DNA of 64,000 bases from Streptomyces sp. WMMC940. GTDB lineage: Bacteria; Actinomycetota; Actinomycetes; Streptomycetales; Streptomycetaceae. The stretch is taken from assembly GCF_027460265.1 (NCBI RefSeq), contig NZ_JAPZBC010000001.1, positions 3,495,001-3,559,000 of the forward strand, written 5' to 3'. Positions 28,176-38,586 of the stretch are shown here, in pieces (the stretch's first letter is position 1; each line of letters opens with the position of its first letter). The notes under the pieces are model-generated. The model did no database searches. It had not been told where the DNA came from and saw only the letters and a program-made list of their open reading frames with translations. Both the position numbers and the translations under genes were made by a program.

Positions 28176-28694
28176 TCAGCGCCGGACGGGCACGCGCGCG
28201 CCGACATGGGTACGGGTCACCACCAGCTGCCCCTCCTGCGGGTACGCGTGCCAGGTCCGCCACCGCATCTGGCCGTCCACCTCCTGGGCGACCATCGCCG
28301 TGAACGCGTGCGGCGAGCCGGGGAACGTGCCGGCCAGTCCGTGCGGATGGTCGGCCACCAGCGCCAGCAACTCCTGCGCACGCCCCGCGAAGGAGCCCTC
28401 GGACAACGTCTCGACACGCGCGGCGAACTCGTACTCCCAGCGCCCGAGCCGCCGTGCCACGCCCAGCGGCAGCGGCGTGCTGCGGCCGGGCATGCACGCC
28501 ACCGTCTCGGAGCAGGTGCCGTGCTCCCCTTCGAGCAGCACCTGGTGCGAGGCGCCCAGAAGTCTCAACTGCAGCTTGGTGCCGGCCAGTTCCAGATCGA
28601 GCTCGGCCAGCGCGGGCAGCGGCTCCCGGCCCAGCGCCCAGGCCAGATCGGCCGCGCGGGTGTCGGTATAGGAGGTCTTCAGGGTCGTGAGCAT
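28176..28694 (-). CDS. DUF2617 family protein
   Basis: 172 residues from the ATG at 28694. The sequence (LGASHQVLLEGEHGTCSETVACMPG, RRLGRWEYEFAARV, MRWRTWHAYPQEGQLV) matches a conserved actinobacterial family of unknown function. It lies upstream of the spermidine-synthase-like gene on the same strand with a gap of 84 bases, as I recall seeing in other Streptomyces, so the two may share a function. Confidence 0.8.
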   Translation of the reverse strand: MLTTLKTSYTDTRAADLAWALGREPLPALAELDLELAGTKLQLRLLGASHQVLLEGEHGTCSETVACMPGRSTPLPLGVARRLGRWEYEFAARVETLSEGSFAGRAQELLALVADHPHGLAGTFPGSPHAFTAMVAQEVDGQMRWRTWHAYPQEGQLVVTRTHVGARVPVRR

Positions 28695-28970
28695 GGGTCG
28701 GCTCCGCAAACACGCGTGACGGGTGGACCGGGGCGCCCCGGAGGCAGCACAGGGAGGGTGGGGGATCTGCCGACTCGGGTCCACAGACGGTCCGAGGGCT
28801 GGATGTTCTCAACAGCGAGGGAACCATGAAGTGCGCGGCGTCCACAGTGCTTTTACCCAACTTGACGTGCATTCCATCCCCTGGGGGGCCTTACGGTTCA
28901 ACTGTTCAACAGAAACCCATGGAGGAAGTGCACAACAACGGCGGATAAGTGCATCGCCCGTCAACAGGAA
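28695..28970. other. Intergenic region, no gene seen
   Basis: A comparatively AT-rich stretch (around 28845-28945) with no credible coding frame. It must hold the promoter of the DUF2617 gene. Confidence 0.5.
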
Positions 28971-29004
28971 GGCGCCCGGCGGGAGTTCGCTCCGCCCGGG
29001 CGCC
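28971..29004 (-). terminator. Hairpin terminator with UUCG tetraloop
   Basis: GGCGCCCGG pairs with CCGGGCGCC, then a 2x2 internal loop, then GGAG-TTCG-CTCC. The stable UUCG tetraloop and position 60 bases past the stop suit the small Gly/Cys-rich gene. Confidence 0.75.
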
Positions 29005-29063
29005 CCCGGTCCGGCGGGCCGAGCTGCCCCGTGTCAGCCGCCCCACCGTCGTACGGGTGGTGA

Positions 29064-29279
29064 TCAGTTGCCGCCTCCGCAGCCACCGCCACCGCCGCCG
29101 CACGAGGACCCTCCGCCACAGGACGAGCCCCCGCCGCAGGAGGAACCGCCGCTTCCGCCGGCCCACCAGCTGTTTCCGCCACCTCCGCGGCGCGAGCGCC
29201 CCCCGCGTCTGCCGTTCGACGCCGCCACCACGAGCCCGATGACGACGATCACCCCGATGGCGATCACGAGTCCGATCAT
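29064..29279 (-). CDS. Small membrane protein with Cys/Gly-rich repeat tail
   Basis: 71 residues from ATG 29279. Residues 1-19 are one membrane helix (MIGLVIAIGVIVVIGLVVAA). A basic stretch (GRRGGRSRRGGGG) follows. The tail has three SSCGGG repeats and then poly-Gly with one more Cys. It ends with a strong terminator, which supports a real gene. Such tails are seen in small actinobacterial proteins of unknown role. The regularly spaced cysteines could bind metal or cross-link. Confidence 0.7.
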   Translation of the reverse strand: MIGLVIAIGVIVVIGLVVAASNGRRGGRSRRGGGGNSWWAGGSGGSSCGGGSSCGGGSSCGGGGGGCGGGN

Positions 29280-29403
29280 TGACCTCACCTTCCTTCGTCC
29301 CCCCGAAGCGAGGCTGCTTCCGGCGTGCCTGGGGAATGCCCCCGGCCCGCACGGCCCAAAGCGGACTTGAGCTAGTCCAGAGGTTCCGCGCAGGATGGCC
29401 GGC

Positions 29404-30597
29404 ATGACAGCTCCAGGACGTGCACCGGGCCCCCGGCCGCTGCTCAACCGCCGCCTCGCCGAGTTCGGGACGACGATCTTCGCCGAGATGTCCGCGCTGG
29501 CCGTGCGCACCGGCTCCATCAACCTCGGCCAGGGCTTCCCGGACACCGACGGCCCCGAGGTGGTGCGGGAGGCGGCGGTGCGCGCGCTGCGCGACGGCCG
29601 CGGCAACCAGTACCCACCCGGCCCCGGCGTGCCCGAGCTGCGCACCGCGATCGCCGCCCACCAGCGGGACCGGTACGGCCTCGGGTACGACCCCGACACC
29701 GAGGTGCTGGTCACCGCCGGCGCCACCGAGGCGATCGCGGCCTCGCTGCTCGCCCTCGTCGAACCCGGCGACGAGGTGATCGCCCTGGAGCCGTACTACG
29801 ACTCGTACGCCGCCTGCATCGCCATGGCGGGCGGTACCCGCGTGCCCGTCACCCTCCGGCCCCGGGACGGGGCCTACGCGCTGGACCTGGACGAACTGCG
29901 CGACGCCGTCACCGACCGCACCCGCGTCATCCTGCTGAACACCCCCCACAACCCGACCGGCACCGTCCTCACCCGTGACGAACTCGCGGCCGTCGCGGAA
30001 CTGGCGGTCGAGCGCGATCTGCTGGTCGTCACCGACGAGGTGTACGAACACCTGGTCTTCGAGGGCGAGCACACGCCGGTCGCGACCTTCCCGGGGATGC
30101 GCGGGCGCACCGTGACCATCGGCTCGGCGGGCAAGACGTTCTCGTTCACCGGCTGGAAGGTCGGCTGGGTGACCGCCGCGGCGCCGCTGGTCACGGCGGT
30201 CCGCTCGGCCAAGCAGTTCCTCACGTACGTCTCGTCGGGCCCGTTCCAGTACGCGGTCGCCGAGGCGCTCGCGCTCCCGGCCGCGTACTTCGACGGGCTG
30301 CGGGAGGACCTGAGGGCCAAGCGGGACCTGCTGAGCTCGGGACTCGCGGCGGCCGGCTTCGAGGTGTACCGGCCCGCCGGGACGTACTTCGTCACCACCG
30401 ACATCCGGCCGCTCGGGGAGTCGGACGGCTTCGCGTTCTGCCGCGCCCTGCCGGAGCGCTGCGGGGTCGTGGCGATCCCCAACGCGGTCTTCTACGACCA
30501 CAGGGACGCCGGGGCGCCGTTCGTGCGATTCGCGTTCTGCAAGAGCGCCGACGTCCTGGAGGAGGCCGTCTCCCGACTGAAGGGGCTCGCGCCCTGA
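29404..30597 (+). CDS. Class I/II PLP-dependent aminotransferase
   Basis: 397 residues from ATG 29404. ATG 29395 would add three residues and neither has a strong ribosome site. Fold-type I blocks are NLGQGFPDTDGPE, NTPHNPTGTVL, TDEVYEHLVF and the PLP lysine in GSAGKTFSFTGWKVGW, with the substrate-carboxylate Arg in VRFAFCKS. The sequence is closest in feel to the YbdL/DapC/kynurenine-aminotransferase group, so candidate substrates are methionine, kynurenine or N-succinyl-diaminopimelate. Its last 95 bases are part of a segment repeated 896 bp downstream. Confidence 0.88.
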   Translation: MTAPGRAPGPRPLLNRRLAEFGTTIFAEMSALAVRTGSINLGQGFPDTDGPEVVREAAVRALRDGRGNQYPPGPGVPELRTAIAAHQRDRYGLGYDPDTEVLVTAGATEAIAASLLALVEPGDEVIALEPYYDSYAACIAMAGGTRVPVTLRPRDGAYALDLDELRDAVTDRTRVILLNTPHNPTGTVLTRDELAAVAELAVERDLLVVTDEVYEHLVFEGEHTPVATFPGMRGRTVTIGSAGKTFSFTGWKVGWVTAAAPLVTAVRSAKQFLTYVSSGPFQYAVAEALALPAAYFDGLREDLRAKRDLLSSGLAAAGFEVYRPAGTYFVTTDIRPLGESDGFAFCRALPERCGVVAIPNAVFYDHRDAGAPFVRFAFCKSADVLEEAVSRLKGLAP

Positions 30598-30740
30598 ACT
30601 CACGCCGCCCGGCTCGCTCGTAGCGTGCGGACCCCGGGCCCGCGGCGGCTCCTCGGCGCCGTCCGAGCCACCCGCCGGCTCGGGCTCCCTCGTCAGCGGG
30701 CGTCCGCCTCGGGATCCGGGCGCGGGAGTTCGTCGAGGTC
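30502..30740. repeat. Long direct repeat, copy 1
   Basis: 239 bp covering the 3' end of the aminotransferase gene, the gap and the last 16 codons of the Uma2 gene. Against copy 2 I find one substitution and two short gaps (4 and 3 bases). Confidence 0.92.
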
Positions 30741-31247
30741 AAGGGTGAACGTGCGGCCGTCGGCCAGGGGGATGGGGAGTTTGCCCGTGCCGTACTTGTG
30801 GGTGTGTGCGGCGATGTAACCGGTGGCGGTCGGCTGGGTGTGGAGGACGACTTCCTGGGCGTAGGGGTCCACGACCAGGTAGATCGGGATGCCGTAGCGG
30901 CCGTACTTCGCGGTGCAGTCGTCGTAGTCCTTGCGTGCGGAGGAGGTCGAGACGACCTCGGAGATCAGCAGGACGTCCTCGAAGCTGTAGCGCTTGCCTT
31001 CCTTGCGTGCGTCCTCGCGCAGGATCGCGAGGTCGGGGGCGGAGTTCTCGTCGGCGGGGAAGTCGATGTAGACATCGGAGGTGACCTTCGCGTGACGGCC
31101 GAGGGCGAGAGCGGAGTCGATCTGCATCGACCTGATGGTGCTGGAGTGCTCTTCGCTCTGCGGGGTCATGATCACCTTTCCGTCGGCCCCGAACAGGACC
31201 GTGTACCCCTTGGGGAACTCGGTGTGCACGATCGCGTCGACGCTCAT
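30693..31247 (-). CDS. Uma2 family (DUF820) putative endonuclease
   Basis: 184 residues. The restriction-endonuclease-like core of the family is visible: VTSDVYIDFP, then the metal-site pattern APDLAIL with a following acidic VVSTSS/KDYDDCTAKYGRYGIPIYLVVDP. In Uma2 proteins the Asp of PDL, a Glu in (S)EVxS and the Lys of the YxxxGIPxYLVVDP block form the PD-(D/E)XK-like site. Here ISEVVSTSSARKDYDD fits. The family is widely spread and often multicopy in Streptomyces, with no settled function. The C-terminal codons lie inside repeat copy 1. Confidence 0.88.
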   Translation of the reverse strand: MSVDAIVHTEFPKGYTVLFGADGKVIMTPQSEEHSSTIRSMQIDSALALGRHAKVTSDVYIDFPADENSAPDLAILREDARKEGKRYSFEDVLLISEVVSTSSARKDYDDCTAKYGRYGIPIYLVVDPYAQEVVLHTQPTATGYIAAHTHKYGTGKLPIPLADGRTFTLDLDELPRPDPEADAR

Positions 31248-31397
31248 GGACGGCTCCTTCCCGTGTGTGGTCAGGATACGACGGACAGTGCCGCGTCACC
31301 GAGCCCGGCGGTACGGCCCGCAGACCGGTCCGTACAGGTGGTGCGGCCCGCTCACCGCCGGTGCCGGAGATCCGCAGCGGGGCCTGCCGCACGACAT

Positions 31398-31493
31398 AGG
31401 GACGCCGGGGCGCCGTCCGTGCGATTCGCGTTCTGCAAGAGCGCCGACGTCCTGGAGGAGGCCGTCTCCCGACTGAAGGGGCTCGCGCCCTGA
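31398..31493 (+). pseudogene. Duplicated 3' end of the aminotransferase gene
   Basis: Codes the last 31 codons of the gene ending at 30597 (DAGAPSVRFAFCKSADVLEE and on to the same stop) with one substitution, Phe to Ser. It has no start and is a by-product of the repeat. Confidence 0.88.
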
Positions 31494-31629
31494 ACTCACG
31501 CCGCCCGGCTCGCTCGTAGCGTGCGGACCCCGGGCCCGCGGCGGCTCCTCGGCGCCGTCCCACCCGCCGGCTCGGGCTCCCTCGTCAGCGGGCGTCCGCC
31601 TCGGGATCCGGGCGCGGTTCGTCGAGGTC
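31398..31629. repeat. Long direct repeat, copy 2, with Uma2 3' remnant
   Basis: 232 bp aligned to 30502-30740. Its right end, read on the minus strand, still spells FDLDEPRPDPEADAR and a stop. This is the Uma2 C-terminus minus one codon, so a second Uma2 gene probably once stood to its right. Confidence 0.88.
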
Positions 31630-31830
31630 GAACCCCTCGGAACCCGCCCCGAGGGCTGCCCCGCAATCCCTGCGGGACGGCCCTAGCGTCCGGGCCGTCC
31701 GCTGTCACGGCGACACGCGTGTCCGACCCGCCCGTGCGGGCGATCCACCCGGGCGGCTGCCAGCGGTCGCGCACCGCGCGCGCACCGCCGAAGGTCGGGG
31801 TGACCGCACCCGCGCGCACGGAGGTGCCCC

Positions 31831-33006
31831 CTGTTCGCCGAGACCTTCGACAAGGCAGCGTCCGCCGACGACCGGTCCCTTTCCCGCCCGCGCGCGGCGC
31901 TCCACCGGGCGGCCCCCGCCCTGGGACTGTTCGCGGCCGCGCGGCTGACCGGCACGGTCGTGGTGGCCCTGTGGGCGTGGCACGTCGGCCGGTCGCCGCG
32001 GGCGCTGCTCGCCACCTCGTGGGACTCCAAGTGGTACATCGGCATCGCCGCGAACGGCTACGGCCGCACGGTGTACTGGCCGGACGGGGCCGTCCAGTCC
32101 GACCTCGCCTTCTTCCCGCTCTACCCGGGACTGATCCGGGCCGTCACGTCCGTGCTGCCGGTCACGGGAGGCACCGCGGGACTGGCGCTGTCGTGGGCCG
32201 CGGCGGGCCTGGCGGCATGGGGCATCTACGCGGTCGTCGAGCGGCTCCACGGCCGCGGGCTCGCGACCCTCGTCGTGCTGCTGTGGGGGCTGCTGCCGCA
32301 CGCGGTCGTCCTGTCCATGGCCTACACCGAGCCGCTGCTCACGGCGTTCGCCGCCTGGTCGCTGTACGCGCTGGTGACCGGCCGCTGGCTGTGGGCCGGA
32401 ACGCTGGCCGGGCTCGCCGGGCTGACCCGGCCCAACGGCATCGCGGTCGCCGCGGCCGTCTGCGTGGTGGCCGGCTGCGAGCTGTGGAGGCGGCGGGCCA
32501 CGAGGGGCGGCCGGGCGCCCGTCTGGGCCGCCGCCGCGCTGGCGCCCGCCGGCTGGCTGGGCTACGTGCTGTGGGTCGGGGTGCGCAAGGGCGATGTGCT
32601 CGGCGGCTACTTCGCCGTGCAGAGCGGCTGGACCTCGCGCTTCGACATGGGCCTCGGATCCCTGAAGGTCATCCGCAGCATGGTGACCGCACCGACGTTC
32701 TTCGGTTTCCCGATGGCGCTGGTGATCGCGGGGGCCGGCGTCCTGCTCTTCGCCCTCTTCGTACTGGACCGGCCGCCGCTGCCGCTGCTGGTGTACACGG
32801 GGGTGCTGGTGCTGATCACGGTCGGCGGTTCCGGCTTCTTCGAGTCCAAGCCGCGCTTTCTGCTGCCGGCCTTCCCGCTGCTGCTGCCGCTGGCCGCCGC
32901 ACTGACAAGAGCCCGGCCCAGGGCGGCGATCACGGTGATCGTCGCCCTGGCCGGGCTCTCGTTCTGCTACGGGACGTACCTGACCGTCGCACCGACGGCG
33001 CTGTGA
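31831..33006 (+). CDS. Membrane mannosyltransferase-like (PIG-V/GT39-type) protein
   Basis: About 391 residues if it starts at the CTG at 31831. There is no ATG, GTG or TTG between the in-frame stop at 31801 and GTG 31960, and GGAGG sits six bases before this CTG. The frame upstream of 31960 (FAETFDKAASADDR, then a first membrane segment) looks like real protein. WDSKWYIGIAANGY near the N-terminus is the acidic first-loop motif of PIG-V-like dolichol/polyprenyl-phosphate mannosyltransferases, followed by FFPLYPGLIR, AYTEPLLTAF and LTRPNG. About ten membrane helices follow. It probably transfers a sugar outside the membrane. Confidence 0.82.
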   Translation: MFAETFDKAASADDRSLSRPRAALHRAAPALGLFAAARLTGTVVVALWAWHVGRSPRALLATSWDSKWYIGIAANGYGRTVYWPDGAVQSDLAFFPLYPGLIRAVTSVLPVTGGTAGLALSWAAAGLAAWGIYAVVERLHGRGLATLVVLLWGLLPHAVVLSMAYTEPLLTAFAAWSLYALVTGRWLWAGTLAGLAGLTRPNGIAVAAAVCVVAGCELWRRRATRGGRAPVWAAAALAPAGWLGYVLWVGVRKGDVLGGYFAVQSGWTSRFDMGLGSLKVIRSMVTAPTFFGFPMALVIAGAGVLLFALFVLDRPPLPLLVYTGVLVLITVGGSGFFESKPRFLLPAFPLLLPLAAALTRARPRAAITVIVALAGLSFCYGTYLTVAPTAL

Positions 33007-33073
33007 ACCCCGCGGGGGTGCACCCACCACCGCCGTGCCCTTGTTCGTCGGGGCGCTCGGACCGCCGGTCCGC

Positions 33074-33619
33074 TCAGGCGCCGTCGGCGGGCTTCTCGTC
33101 CGCCGACTCCCCGGCCGGGGTGAGGCCGAGCTGCTCCACCAGCCACTTGTCGAACTCGATGGCCGCGCGCACCCAGCTGACCGTCGACGAGACGAAGTGC
33201 TCGAGGCTGACGCCCGTGCCGATCAGCATCTGGGCCTCGCCGATGAGGCGGACGGTCGTGGGCTGCCCCTCCTCCTCGTGGGTGTGCGTGTAGACCTTCG
33301 GCCACAGCGTGCGGCGGTTCCAGTCGTCGACGGCGTCGAGGACCTGGGCCTTGTCCTCGACCGCGTGGGGACGGTCGTAGAACGTCCGCACCGAGAAGAC
33401 CTGCTGCTCGTTCTCGCCGCGGAACATGAAGTACGTGCGGAACTCCTCCCACGGCGCCGCGAGGTCACCCTCGTCGTCGACGACGTACTTCAGCTCCATC
33501 TGGTCGAGGAGCTGCTTGACCAGGTCCTGGTCGGGGACGACCGGGCCCGCCGGTCCTGACGCGGCCTGAGGTTGGGGCTGGCCCCCGAAGTTCGGAATCG
33601 AGGACGGGTCGATGCTCAC
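33074..33619 (-). CDS. YbjN domain-containing protein
   Basis: 181 residues from a GTG at 33619. The YbjN/type III chaperone-like fold is suggested by LLDQMELKYVVDDEGDLA, then FRTYFMFRGENEQQVFSVRTFYD and VRLIGEAQMLIGTGVSLEHF. A Pro/Gln-rich N-terminal tail precedes it. These proteins are thought to bind partners or regulate assembly, and no catalytic site is known. It lies 77 bases downstream of clpB on the same strand and may be co-transcribed under HspR control. Confidence 0.82.
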   Translation of the reverse strand: MSIDPSSIPNFGGQPQPQAASGPAGPVVPDQDLVKQLLDQMELKYVVDDEGDLAAPWEEFRTYFMFRGENEQQVFSVRTFYDRPHAVEDKAQVLDAVDDWNRRTLWPKVYTHTHEEEGQPTTVRLIGEAQMLIGTGVSLEHFVSSTVSWVRAAIEFDKWLVEQLGLTPAGESADEKPADGA

Positions 33620-33696
33620 CGGGTGTTTCCCTTCGTACGGATACGGCCATCCTCCCCCATCCCGGGCGGGGGCTGGCAACCCCACCCGGGCGTGGC

Positions 33697-36288
<2,592 letters not shown>

Positions 36289-36348
36289 GTGCGGCTTCTC
36301 CTCCTCGCCTCGACTGCGTATCGCCCTGACTCATCTACGGTACACAAA

Positions 36349-36369
36349 GTTGAGTCGGTTCCGCTCAAG
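36349..36369 (-). promoter_or_regulatory. HAIR operator (HspR site) upstream of clpB
   Basis: GTTGAGT, 7 bases, GCTCAAG matches the consensus CTTGAGT-N7-ACTCAAG at 12 of 14 positions. HspR, encoded in this window, represses from such sites with DnaK as corepressor. Confidence 0.85.
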
Positions 36370-36434
36370 TATCTCCAGGTCTCCCCTCCTCCCCCGATTC
36401 GTCGACGCGCAGTCCCCCGGGTAGGTTCCGGGGC

Positions 36435-36848
36435 ATGGCCATCGACCCCAGCCACCCCCACGAGTCCTTTCTCGGCTTCTGGCGCGAGTACCACATGTGC
36501 ACGCTCACCACTCCCCGCCCCGACGGCACTCCGCACGTCGTGGCGGTGGGTGTCACGTACGACCCGGGGGGCGGGGGGAAGGGCGTCGCCCGGGTGATCA
36601 CCAACAAGAACAGCCGCAAGGTCGCCAATGTGCTGGCCGCCGGACCCGAGGGGGCCGCCGTCGCGGTCTGTCAGGTGGACAAGGGCCGCTGGGCCACGCT
36701 CGAGGGCCGCGCCACCGTCCGCACGGACCCGGAGGCCGTCGCCGACGCGGTCGCCCGCTACGCGGAGCGCTACGGCCGCACGCCGTCACCGAACCCGGAC
36801 CGCGTGGTCATCGAGATCGCCCTGACCCGCGCGATGGGCCGGGCCTAG
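36435..36848 (+). CDS. Pyridoxamine-phosphate-oxidase-fold, F420-type oxidoreductase
   Basis: 137 residues. The split-barrel fold is indicated by HMCTLTTPRPDGTPHVVAVGVTYDP, then a strand with NKNSRKVANV and the flavin-site region VAVCQVDKGRWATLEGRATV. This is the PPOX class often shown to use F420 in actinobacteria. The likely role is reduction of an unidentified small molecule. It is monocistronic and convergent with the Rieske-like gene. Confidence 0.85.
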   Translation: MAIDPSHPHESFLGFWREYHMCTLTTPRPDGTPHVVAVGVTYDPGGGGKGVARVITNKNSRKVANVLAAGPEGAAVAVCQVDKGRWATLEGRATVRTDPEAVADAVARYAERYGRTPSPNPDRVVIEIALTRAMGRA

Positions 36849-36907
36849 CGGGCGCGCGTCCGCCGCACGCGCACGGCACGGCGGCGCCGCCGCGTTTCCG
36901 CGCACAG

Positions 36908-36952
36908 CACAGCGGCGCCATCGTGTTTCAGGTCCACGATGGCGCCGCTGTG
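36908..36952. terminator. Bidirectional hairpin terminator
   Basis: A perfect 18-bp stem (CACAGCGGCGCCATCGTG and complement) with a 9-base loop lies between the convergent PPOX and Rieske-like genes. Confidence 0.85.
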
Positions 36953-36962
36953 TGGGGGAAGC

Positions 36963-37000
36963 GCCTGAGCGATCTTGAACGACGGGGGAATCGCTCAGGC
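36963..37000 (-). terminator. Inverted repeat over the stop of the Rieske-like gene
   Basis: GCCTGAGCGAT and ATCGCTCAGGC form an 11-bp stem with a 16-base loop. The right arm covers the last codons and stop of the gene ending at 36995. Confidence 0.6.
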
Positions 37001-37315
37001 ACTGCGGGGGGTGGCGGTGGTGGTCTCGCGCTCGACCAGCTGGTGGTCACGCTGGTCGAGATTGACGAAGATCATGCCGTACCGGATGGCACAGCGGACG
37101 GGGCGTGGGGCCCCGCGGGGCCGGCGAAGGCACCGGTAGGCGCGGACGTCCTCGTCGTCCTCGCGGGCGACGACGATCGGTTCCCCGAAGAGGGTGACCA
37201 TCAGCGAGTCGCCACGGTGGGGGATTGCCGTGACGAGATCGATGAAGTGCCACCCGGATCGGTAAGCGGTCGCCATCTCCCGCCGGAAGACACGATCGTC
37301 CGGGGGCATGCTCAT
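36995..37315 (-). CDS. Small Rieske-fold-like protein lacking metal ligands
   Basis: 106 residues from the ATG at 37315. The order SGWHFIDLVTAIPHRGDSLMVTLFGEPIVV..DVRAYRC resembles the N-terminal part of Rieske [2Fe-2S] domains of ring-hydroxylating oxygenases (entry strand, then GEPIVVxRxxDxxVRAY). The Cys-x-His and Cys-x2-His ligands are absent: the loop reads YRCLRRPRGAP and VRCAIRYGMIF. It therefore cannot hold a normal cluster. The start overlaps the stop of the peptide gene (ATGA), so it is made together with that peptide. The fold call is mine from pattern only, and the function is unknown. Confidence 0.6.
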   Translation of the reverse strand: MSMPPDDRVFRREMATAYRSGWHFIDLVTAIPHRGDSLMVTLFGEPIVVAREDDEDVRAYRCLRRPRGAPRPVRCAIRYGMIFVNLDQRDHQLVERETTTATPRSA

Positions 37316-37473
37316 GCGTCCGCGTCCGCCGGCGCGCTCTCCCAAGTGGGTTCGCCCGGAGACGCGGTCACCGTCGTCGGCGCCGACTCCCACGTCGGCT
37401 CACCGCTCGCCGCGAGACCGCCGAGAGCAGCCGCAACGGCTATAGCGCACAGTGCACGAACCATCCTGGTCAT
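37312..37473 (-). CDS. Small secreted peptide with duplicated GEPTWESAP motif
   Basis: 53 residues from the ATG at 37473, preceded by GAGGTGGAG at good spacing. Residues 1-22 form a classical signal peptide (MTRMVRAL basic end, then an Ala/Leu/Ile core, cut near LAAS-GEP). The mature part of about 30 residues is acidic and contains GEPTWESAP twice, separated by TTVTASP. No cysteine lies in the mature part, so it is not a lanthipeptide-type core. The stop overlaps the next gene (ATGA), and a LuxR-type regulator is divergent 126 bases away. A signalling or matured peptide is plausible but unproven. Confidence 0.75.
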   Translation of the reverse strand: MTRMVRALCAIAVAAALGGLAASGEPTWESAPTTVTASPGEPTWESAPADADA

Positions 37474-37599
37474 GGCCGATCTCCACCTCTATTAATCACT
37501 ACCTCCCCCCGCGTCTAGAACGATGGCTCACTCCGAACGCCTTCACCAGCGCGGCCAGGCATCATGTTCCTGTAATTCAGGACCCTGAGGGGGGTGCAT

Positions 37600-38586
37600 A
37601 TGGAGACAAAACAGGGCGATGGGGGAGATAAGCACAGTCACGACGAGCTGTGCGAGGCCGGGAAAAACCTGTATGCGTCCGCTCTGCGCAGTGGCCGCAT
37701 AGCCCGGTCGGAGGTGACCGACGCCCCGTGCCTCATGGATCTGGGCATGTTGCGCCCCGACCCCGACGACACCGAGTGGCTTCGTCCGGTTCCGCCGTCC
37801 GTCGCCCTGCACCAGCTGATGCACCCCATAGAGCGGGAGATCCAGGAGCGGAGACGACTCACCATCTCACTGGCGGAGACGTTCGAGCCATTCATGACGC
37901 TGAACGCACACGATCCGTCCACGACACATGCGATCACCGTCCTCGAGGGACTCCACCTCATCAACGCGACGCTGGACCGGGTCATCGCGGAGTGCCGGGA
38001 GGAACTGCTGACGGTGCAGCCGGGCAGCGGCCGCCGGCCGGCCACCCTCCAGGAGGGGCTGCGGCGCGTGGGGATGCTCGTCGACCGGGGCGTCTCGATG
38101 CGCACGCTGTACCAGCACACGGCCCGTCACCACCCGGCCACCATGGCCTACGTGGAGCGGGTCGCCCCCTACGGCGCTGAGTTCCGCACCCTCGAGGAGA
38201 TCATCGACCGGCTCATCATCGTCGACCGCAAGGTGGCCTTCATCCCGGCTCGCAGCGACCGCAGGGTCGCCCTGGAGCTGCGCCACGAGGGTCTCGTGCA
38301 GTACCTCGTCGGGGTCTTCGAGCAGTTCTGGCTCCACGGCGTCGCCTGGGACGACCAGGTCGTCGCGTACGCCCCCGAGCCGGACGGCGTCAGCGGCGTC
38401 CAGCGCTCCATCGCGAAACTCCTCGTCGAGGGCCACGTGGACGAGGCCATCGCCCGCCGTCTCGGGATGAACGTCCGCACGTGCCGCACCCACATCGCCA
38501 AGCTCGCCTCCGCCCTCGGCAGCGGCTCGCGGGCCCAACTCGGCTATCTCATCGCCCAGTCCGGCATCCTGGAGCAGGATCACTGA
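37600..38586 (+). CDS. LuxR-type helix-turn-helix transcriptional regulator
   Basis: 328 residues from ATG 37600, chosen over GTG 37594 because the ribosome site GAGGGGGG is five bases before it. The N-terminus resembles a winged-helix unit (CEAGKNLYASALRSGRIARSEV, then LMDLGMLRPDPDD). The middle (about 90-230) is a PLD/TrmB-like ligand or effector region. The C-terminal 60 residues are a LuxR helix-turn-helix (VDEAIARRLGMNVRTCRTHIAKL). No receiver domain is present, so it is not a standard response regulator. Position suggests it controls the divergent peptide/Rieske-like operon. Confidence 0.85.
   Translation: METKQGDGGDKHSHDELCEAGKNLYASALRSGRIARSEVTDAPCLMDLGMLRPDPDDTEWLRPVPPSVALHQLMHPIEREIQERRRLTISLAETFEPFMTLNAHDPSTTHAITVLEGLHLINATLDRVIAECREELLTVQPGSGRRPATLQEGLRRVGMLVDRGVSMRTLYQHTARHHPATMAYVERVAPYGAEFRTLEEIIDRLIIVDRKVAFIPARSDRRVALELRHEGLVQYLVGVFEQFWLHGVAWDDQVVAYAPEPDGVSGVQRSIAKLLVEGHVDEAIARRLGMNVRTCRTHIAKLASALGSGSRAQLGYLIAQSGILEQDH

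Noticed and set aside
30502..31629. Composite transposon or IS bounded by long direct repeats
   Set aside because: The repeats contain ends of ordinary genes, with no transposase, no terminal inverted repeats and no target-site duplication.
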